Source: Acholeplasmataceae bacterium UBA2284 (GTDB taxonomy: Bacteria > Bacillota_I > Bacilli_A > Acholeplasmatales > Acholeplasmataceae). From it: a stretch of DNA of 59,418 nt. The number at the start of each line of letters is the position of its first letter. Positions within the stretch are counted from its first letter, which is position 1. The notes beneath the pieces are model-generated. The model was not told the DNA's origin, searched no databases, and worked only from the letters and a program-made list of their open reading frames with translations. Of the stretch, positions 59,071 to 59,418 are shown in pieces. The stretch spans positions 65,591 to 125,008 of the forward strand of contig DDWO01000010.1 of assembly GCA_002345705.1 (NCBI GenBank). Reading direction: 5' to 3'. A program made the position numbers and the translations under genes.

Positions 59071-59418
59071 CTAGATTTCTATTAATTTTAAATTCTCACT
59101 AATAATTAGTGTTGCTTCTGTAACTGCTTGTATTTCTTCAATTGTTACACCCTCTGCGATTTCAGTAAGTACGATACCCTTTGGTGTAATTTCCATAACC
59201 CCGAATTCAGTAACAATCATGTCGACTTCCTTGACTGCTGTGAAGGGTAATGTGCACTTCTTTAAAATCTTTGGTTTACCATTGGATGAATGTTGCATTG
59301 CAACAATGACTTTTTTAGCACCTACAAGTAGGTCCATTGCTCCACCCATACCTGGAACCATTTTTCCTGGAATAATCCAGTTTGCGATATTTCCTTCTTC
59401 ATCCACTTGAAGGGATCC
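59071..59418 (-). CDS. 3-oxoacid CoA-transferase subunit B, partial
   Basis: The C-terminal 115 residues of a CoA-transferase B subunit, cut by the right edge. LQVDEEGNIANWIIPGKMVPGMGGAMDL is close to the CtfB/AtoA/ScoB consensus; the Glu active-site part lies outside. The subunit pair moves CoA from acyl-CoA to acetoacetate or butyrate. The frame is open to the edge, so the GTG at 59406 is not the true start. Operon with AtoE and thiolase. Confidence 0.92.
   Translation of the reverse strand, partial: GSLQVDEEGNIANWIIPGKMVPGMGGAMDLLVGAKKVIVAMQHSSNGKPKILKKCTLPFTAVKEVDMIVTEFGVMEITPKGIVLTEIAEGVTIEEIQAVTEATLIISENLKLIEI

Noticed and set aside
1..59418. Mycoplasma-type code with TGA read as Trp
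   Set aside because: Several genes end in TGA at sensible places with overlaps (ATGA), and tryptophans at conserved positions are TGG.

Overview
The window is AT-rich DNA, roughly one third G+C by eye. It has short intergenic gaps, many ATGA-type overlaps and clear GGAGG ribosome-binding sites. TGA ends several genes and tryptophan is read from TGG, so the code is standard rather than Mycoplasma code 4. Surface proteins are lipoproteins or single-TM anchored, and no cell-wall or sortase genes are visible. Together with a GH94 phosphorylase like the laminaribiose phosphorylase known from Acholeplasma laidlawii, this suggests an Acholeplasma- or Izemoplasma-like mollicute. That placement is inference, and another low-GC Bacillota is possible.

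Layout. 1-7600: small housekeeping and unknown genes (ABC-F ATPase, hotdog thioesterase, metallophosphoesterase lipoprotein, NUDIX, tRNA-Lys, EEP hydrolase, SGNH esterase, flavodoxin-ferredoxin protein). 7700-8735: an orphan OmpR-type response regulator, and next to it a candidate free-standing small RNA of about 120 nt with a seven-C terminator loop. 8742-34590: a large beta-glucan locus, all on the minus strand. One long operon (28408 down to 8742) encodes a GH94/GH149/GH161-type phosphorylase, a carbohydrate-binding lipoprotein, two solute-binding proteins, two MalF/MalG permease pairs, an NHL-Yip1 membrane protein, a DUF5696-like protein and a secreted GH16 laminarinase. A second operon (33145 down to 28495) encodes a laminaribiose-phosphorylase-like GH94, a cupin, a cytoplasmic GH16 and a LacI regulator. 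A GH30 glucosidase follows on its own promoter. 34672-37997: a small hydrolase operon and membrane proteins. 38200-46334: a second, paralogous LacI regulator, a large membrane-anchored GDPD protein and a 1355-residue repeat lipoprotein, all on the plus strand. 46422-59418: housekeeping and accessory genes, including a third GH16, an SH3-bearing protein, a PadR/HAAS operon, rsmH, a hipBA module, and thiolase, AtoE and CoA-transferase genes cut by the right edge.

How it works together (inference). The surface GH16 and the CBM-like lipoproteins would capture and cut laminarin-type beta-1,3-glucan. Oligosaccharides would enter through two ABC importers whose ATPase is not encoded here and is probably a shared MsmX-type subunit. 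Inside, GH16, GH30 and two phosphorylases would release glucose 1-phosphate and glucose. Three promoters (28.4, 33.2 and 39.3 kb) each carry two copies of a GGAAAyCGnTTTCC operator. Centre spacings are 45, 67 and 56 bp, all differing by multiples of 11 bp. This links the phosphorylase operons and the GDPD/repeat-lipoprotein genes into one LacI regulon.

The observations most worth following are the C-rich small RNA, the phased double operators with two LacI paralogues, the transporter with NHL-Yip1 and DUF5696 partners, the co-regulated GDPD protein, and a hipBA promoter that appears to make a leaderless mRNA.
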